Origin: Chaenocephalus aceratus
Taxonomy: Eukaryota; Chordata; Actinopteri; Perciformes; Channichthyidae
DNA length: 64,000 nucleotides
NCBI GenBank assembly: GCA_023974075.1
Contig: JAMFTG010000186.1
Coordinates: forward strand, 139,001 to 203,000
Direction: 5' to 3'
Under the pieces are notes generated by a model. The model was not told the origin of the DNA and ran no database searches. It was given only the letters and a program-made list of their open reading frames with translations. Within the stretch, counting starts at the first letter, position 1, and every line of letters starts with the position of its first letter. Positions 61,120 to 64,000 of the stretch are shown here, piece after piece. The translations under genes were made by a program, and so were the position numbers.

Positions 61120-62025
61120 AGTATGTAGTGTCTCTACTTTAAAGAGTCCTCTCCTGCTGATGTTCAGGTGTATATCAGTATGTAGTGTCTCTACTTTAAA
61201 GAGTCCTCTCCTGCTGATGTTCAGGTGTATATCAGTATGTAGTGTCTCTACTTTAAAGAGTCCTCTCCTGCTGATGTTCAGGTGTATATCAGTATGTAGT
61301 GTCTCTACTTTAAAGAGTCCTCTCCTGCTGATGTTCAGGTGTATATCAGTATGTAGTGTCTCTACTTTAAAGAGTCCTCTCCTGCTGATGTTCAGGTGTA
61401 TATCAGTACGTAGTGTCTCTACTTTAAAGAGTCCTCTCCTGCTGATGTTCAGGTGTATATCAGTATGTAGTGTCTCTACTTTAAAGAGTCCTCTCCTGAT
61501 GATGTTCAGGTGTATATCAGTATGTAGTGTTTCTACTTTAAAGAGTCCTCTCCTGCTGATGTTCAGGTGTATATCAGTATGTAGTGTCTCTACTTTAAAG
61601 AGTCCTCTCCTGCTGATGTTCAGGTGTATATCAGTACGTAGTGTCTCTACTTTAAAGAGTCCTCTCCTGCTGATGTTCAGGTGTATATCAGTATGTAGTG
61701 TCTCTACTTTAAAGAGTCCTCTCCTGTTGATGTTCAGGTGTATATCAGTATGTAGTGTCTCTACTTTAAAGAGTCCTCTCCTGCTGATGTTCAGGTGTAT
61801 ATCAGTATGTAGTGTCTCTACTTTAAAGAGTCCTCTCCTGCTGATGTTCAGGTGTATATCAGTATGTAGTGTCTCTACTTTAAAGAGTCCTCTCCTGTTG
61901 ATGTTCAGGTGTATATCAGTATGTAGTGTCTCTACTTTAAAGAGTCCTCTCCTGCTGATGTTCAGGTGTATATCAGTATGTAGTGTCTCTACTTTAAAGA
62001 GTCCTCTCCTGCTGATGTTCAGGTG
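61120..62025. repeat. 57-bp minisatellite, about 16 units, inside a cox16 intron
   Basis: Same unit and orientation as 57330-57830 with very few differences between units (TGTTGAT, GTACGTAG, CTGATGAT variants). The 320-codon plus-strand frame is a repeat artefact. Confidence 0.92.
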
Positions 62026-62590
62026 CCGCAGCAGGACCAGGTTCAGTGAGCAAAGCAGAACTGATGTTGGGGCTCTGTGGGTTTTTGCAATTCAAATGGA
62101 TTTTCCACGGGAACACGAGTGAAATGAATCCCATTCTGATTCATGACGCTTAATGAGCTCTAATATTTCACAGCAACAGAGCCGCCGTTACATAATGCTT
62201 CATGATGCCACGATTGATTTTTCATTCGACCTACTTTACTACAGCAAGTAAATAATACACGGAATATGTATTACTGCGTTCTGTTCTTTATTTATTTCTC
62301 TATTTTTCGTTTGCTCGTATGAAATGTTTTTGAAAGTGTTTTTGAGTACTTAGGAAAGTGCTAAACAAATACGTCGAGCATTTTGAATTAATTATTTAAA
62401 TTAATTGAAGCAGCCAAATTTAAGGTTTATGTGTTTCTATTTATTATGTGGTATTTTCTACGTATTATAGATTTGTTTTAAATATTAGTATTTTGTACGT
62501 TTTATTTCCATCCTTATTTAAAAAATTTTTATTATTATTATTTATTATTACTACTACTATCATCATTATTATTATTTAAATGTTTATTAT

Positions 62591-63068
62591 TGTTATAGTG
62601 GAGGGAACGTCTGAAGCAATGGGAGTCAGGACTCGGAGAGACACGAGGAGAGCTGGAGCTTTGATGGCAAACACTGACGGTTTATTTGGAGCTTCGGCCG
62701 GAGAATTCACACGACATGTCCCGGGCCACGAGTTGACCTCACGGTAGAGACGCCACAATCAGTCCTGAAGACCCCTCCTGTAGCTCCAGGTTTCAACTAG
62801 AGTGTAATAATCAACATTCTTCAATAGATAGACTAAACAGCTGAGGATACTTTTGTTGTCGCTTATGGCTCGAGGTCATCTCCACCCCGAGAAGGATGTG
62901 TTCCAGGTGTCCCACAACAATAACTATCTCTGACCGAGAGAGGCCCGCTCACAAACTGGTAACATCAGCAACTTGCTAGGGCAGCCCCTCCTTAAGGGGG
63001 ATAGCGGCTGCTCAAGGCTGGTCAGCTGCGTCAGAGGGCGAAGGAGGAAAGCAAATTATTTCCTAACA
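62591..63068 (-). mobile_element. probable solo LTR of an LTR retrotransposon
   Basis: On the minus strand the 478-bp block begins TGTTAGGAAATAATTTGC and ends CCTCCACTATAACA, giving TG...CA ends with a TGTTA/TAACA inverted repeat. An AATAAA signal on the minus strand (plus TTTATT near 62680) is followed by about 90 bp, as in an R/U5 region. AT-rich ATT repeats surround it, so the target duplication cannot be read clearly. No internal coding region remains. Confidence 0.45.
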
Positions 63069-63069
63069 G

Positions 63070-64000
63070 TTAATATTATTATTATATGTTTGCATCCTTC
63101 TGTATCTGGATTGTTTTTGTAAAGTGTCCGAGTACTTAGAAAATATCTATATAAATGCGTTCAAATCATTATATTTAAAAGATGTGTAAGTGTTTTAATT
63201 AAAATGTATATTATTATAAAAAATGTACATTATTATTACTATTATATTTGTTATTTTTTTAGTATATATCTTTTTTTTTAATGCAGCCTTCATTCCAGGG
63301 GAAAGGGGCTAAAATGATTCCTATGGACGCGTTATAAGCTTTTCTTTAATGAACCTCAAACAGAGACGGGGGGTCAGAGGTGAAGAGGAAACCTGCCGTG
63401 GAAGACAGAAGCTCTTCCTGCTGGAGGCTGACTTACAGATCTGAAGAGAGACAGCTAATTGGATCATACAGTGACTTAACCCTCAGACAGGGCTTTAATC
63501 ATTCAACAAGGAAACACATCCGTGAGGGCTGGAGGAAGGAACGGGCTGATAACAAGAACGAAACCGCACGAGTGGTTTCAATCATGACGACGGTTTAGAT
63601 ATTCCATGCATTAAATTACTTGAGCAACGTTAACTTGGGGGGGGGGGTGCACATGGACAGTAATAGAAAATGGCAGTTATAACCAGAAAGAGGCCATATT
63701 TGTAAAATATCGCCAGTTTCAGGTTAAAACGGCCATTTATTATCCTGAAACATGTCGGAAATGGACTCGGCATCCTCAATAACCCCCAAACAGTTCCAGG
63801 GTTACGACGCTGGCAACGAGACGGTCGGGTTTGATTGCGGCTTAGTTTTAGGCTTGGTACGGTATAGCATTTCATTTCAAGGCCGTGCATTTCATAAGTG
63901 GGTTTTTCCCCCAAGAACATCCACTGCCTGAACCTGGAGGTTGAGATGGTATGGACTTAGCACCTTAGATAACCTGCATTTCACCCTTTAGCACACACGT
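63070..64000. other. no gene: cox16 intron DNA
   Basis: An L2-tail-like stretch (TTTGTAAAGTGTCCGAGTAC, then TCTATATAAATGCGTTC at 63113-63165) is followed by AT-rich and then unique-looking DNA with a G run at 63639-63647. No exon recognised. Confidence 0.4.

Larger units (their letters stand above)
60789..64000 (-). other. cox16: cox16 upstream intron, partial
   Basis: No exon for the membrane segment of COX16 (the GVPM...GGSFGLREF region in human) was recognised on the minus strand up to the window end. The stretch holds an interspersed repeat at 60950-61080, the large 57-bp array, AT-rich LINE-tail-like DNA and a probable solo LTR. Confidence 0.6.

Noticed and set aside
61160..62122. 320-codon frame with a 19-residue repeat
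   Set aside because: The 57-bp unit is a multiple of three, so the frame stays open automatically. The same unit is open on the opposite strand at 57378-58004. No splice or start context supports a protein.

Overview
The window looks like nuclear DNA of a ray-finned (teleost) fish. It is dominated by CA/TG microsatellites, LINE fragments, miniature DNA transposons and minisatellites of kinds common in teleost genomes. It holds exons of two vertebrate genes, both on the minus strand, and nothing bacterial: no operons, CRISPR arrays or prophage.

Genes. A single large exon at 29761-31628 encodes the N-terminal 593 residues of a plasma-membrane Na+/Ca2+ exchanger (NCX, SLC8A family). It has a GT donor at its end, an AG acceptor at its beginning and an in-frame stop just upstream of the ATG. 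Two very small exons at 60720-60788 and 59197-59310 encode the C-terminal 60 residues of COX16, a mitochondrial cytochrome c oxidase assembly factor. They are too short to be found by ORF length. The order SLC8A - COX16 with both genes on the same strand is the arrangement around human SLC8A3, so I call the exchanger slc8a3. A GC/CpG-rich, repeat-poor block at about 51290-51900 ends in a good minus-strand donor and is the best candidate for the untranslated first exon and promoter of slc8a3. On that reading 1-29760 is part of intron 2, 31629-51288 is intron 1, 51900-58700 is intergenic, and 60789-64000 is a cox16 intron whose upstream exons lie beyond the window.

Mobile DNA. Intron 2 (1-29.7 kb) holds a hAT-type MITE, LINE tails, a 15-bp minisatellite that seems to have expanded inside a LINE/SINE tail, two Harbinger-like elements carrying a piece of a MADF-type domain, two long inverted-repeat (foldback) elements, a reverse-transcriptase fragment split by one of the Harbinger elements, a 1.1-kb 12-bp minisatellite and a 220-bp CA run. 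Intron 1 (31.6-51.3 kb) holds a TAA-flanked MITE, several copies of a TTAA-flanked MITE family, a 2.4-kb element with terminal inverted repeats, a second hAT MITE with a perfect 8-bp target duplication, and a layered nest at 43.3-48.9 kb: an old LINE reverse-transcriptase tail split by TTAA MITEs, one of which is split by a nearly complete but broken L2/CR1-group LINE. Around cox16 lie large CA arrays, a 33-bp minisatellite, two arrays of the same 57-bp unit, and a probable solo LTR.

Most long open frames in the window are translations of simple repeats and are not genes. I did not find a convincing new coding system. The most informative features are the cryptic cox16 exons with the slc8a3 synteny, the MADF-bearing Harbinger derivatives, the nested transposon stratigraphy, and the minisatellites that can be compared in expanded and unexpanded copies of the same host element.
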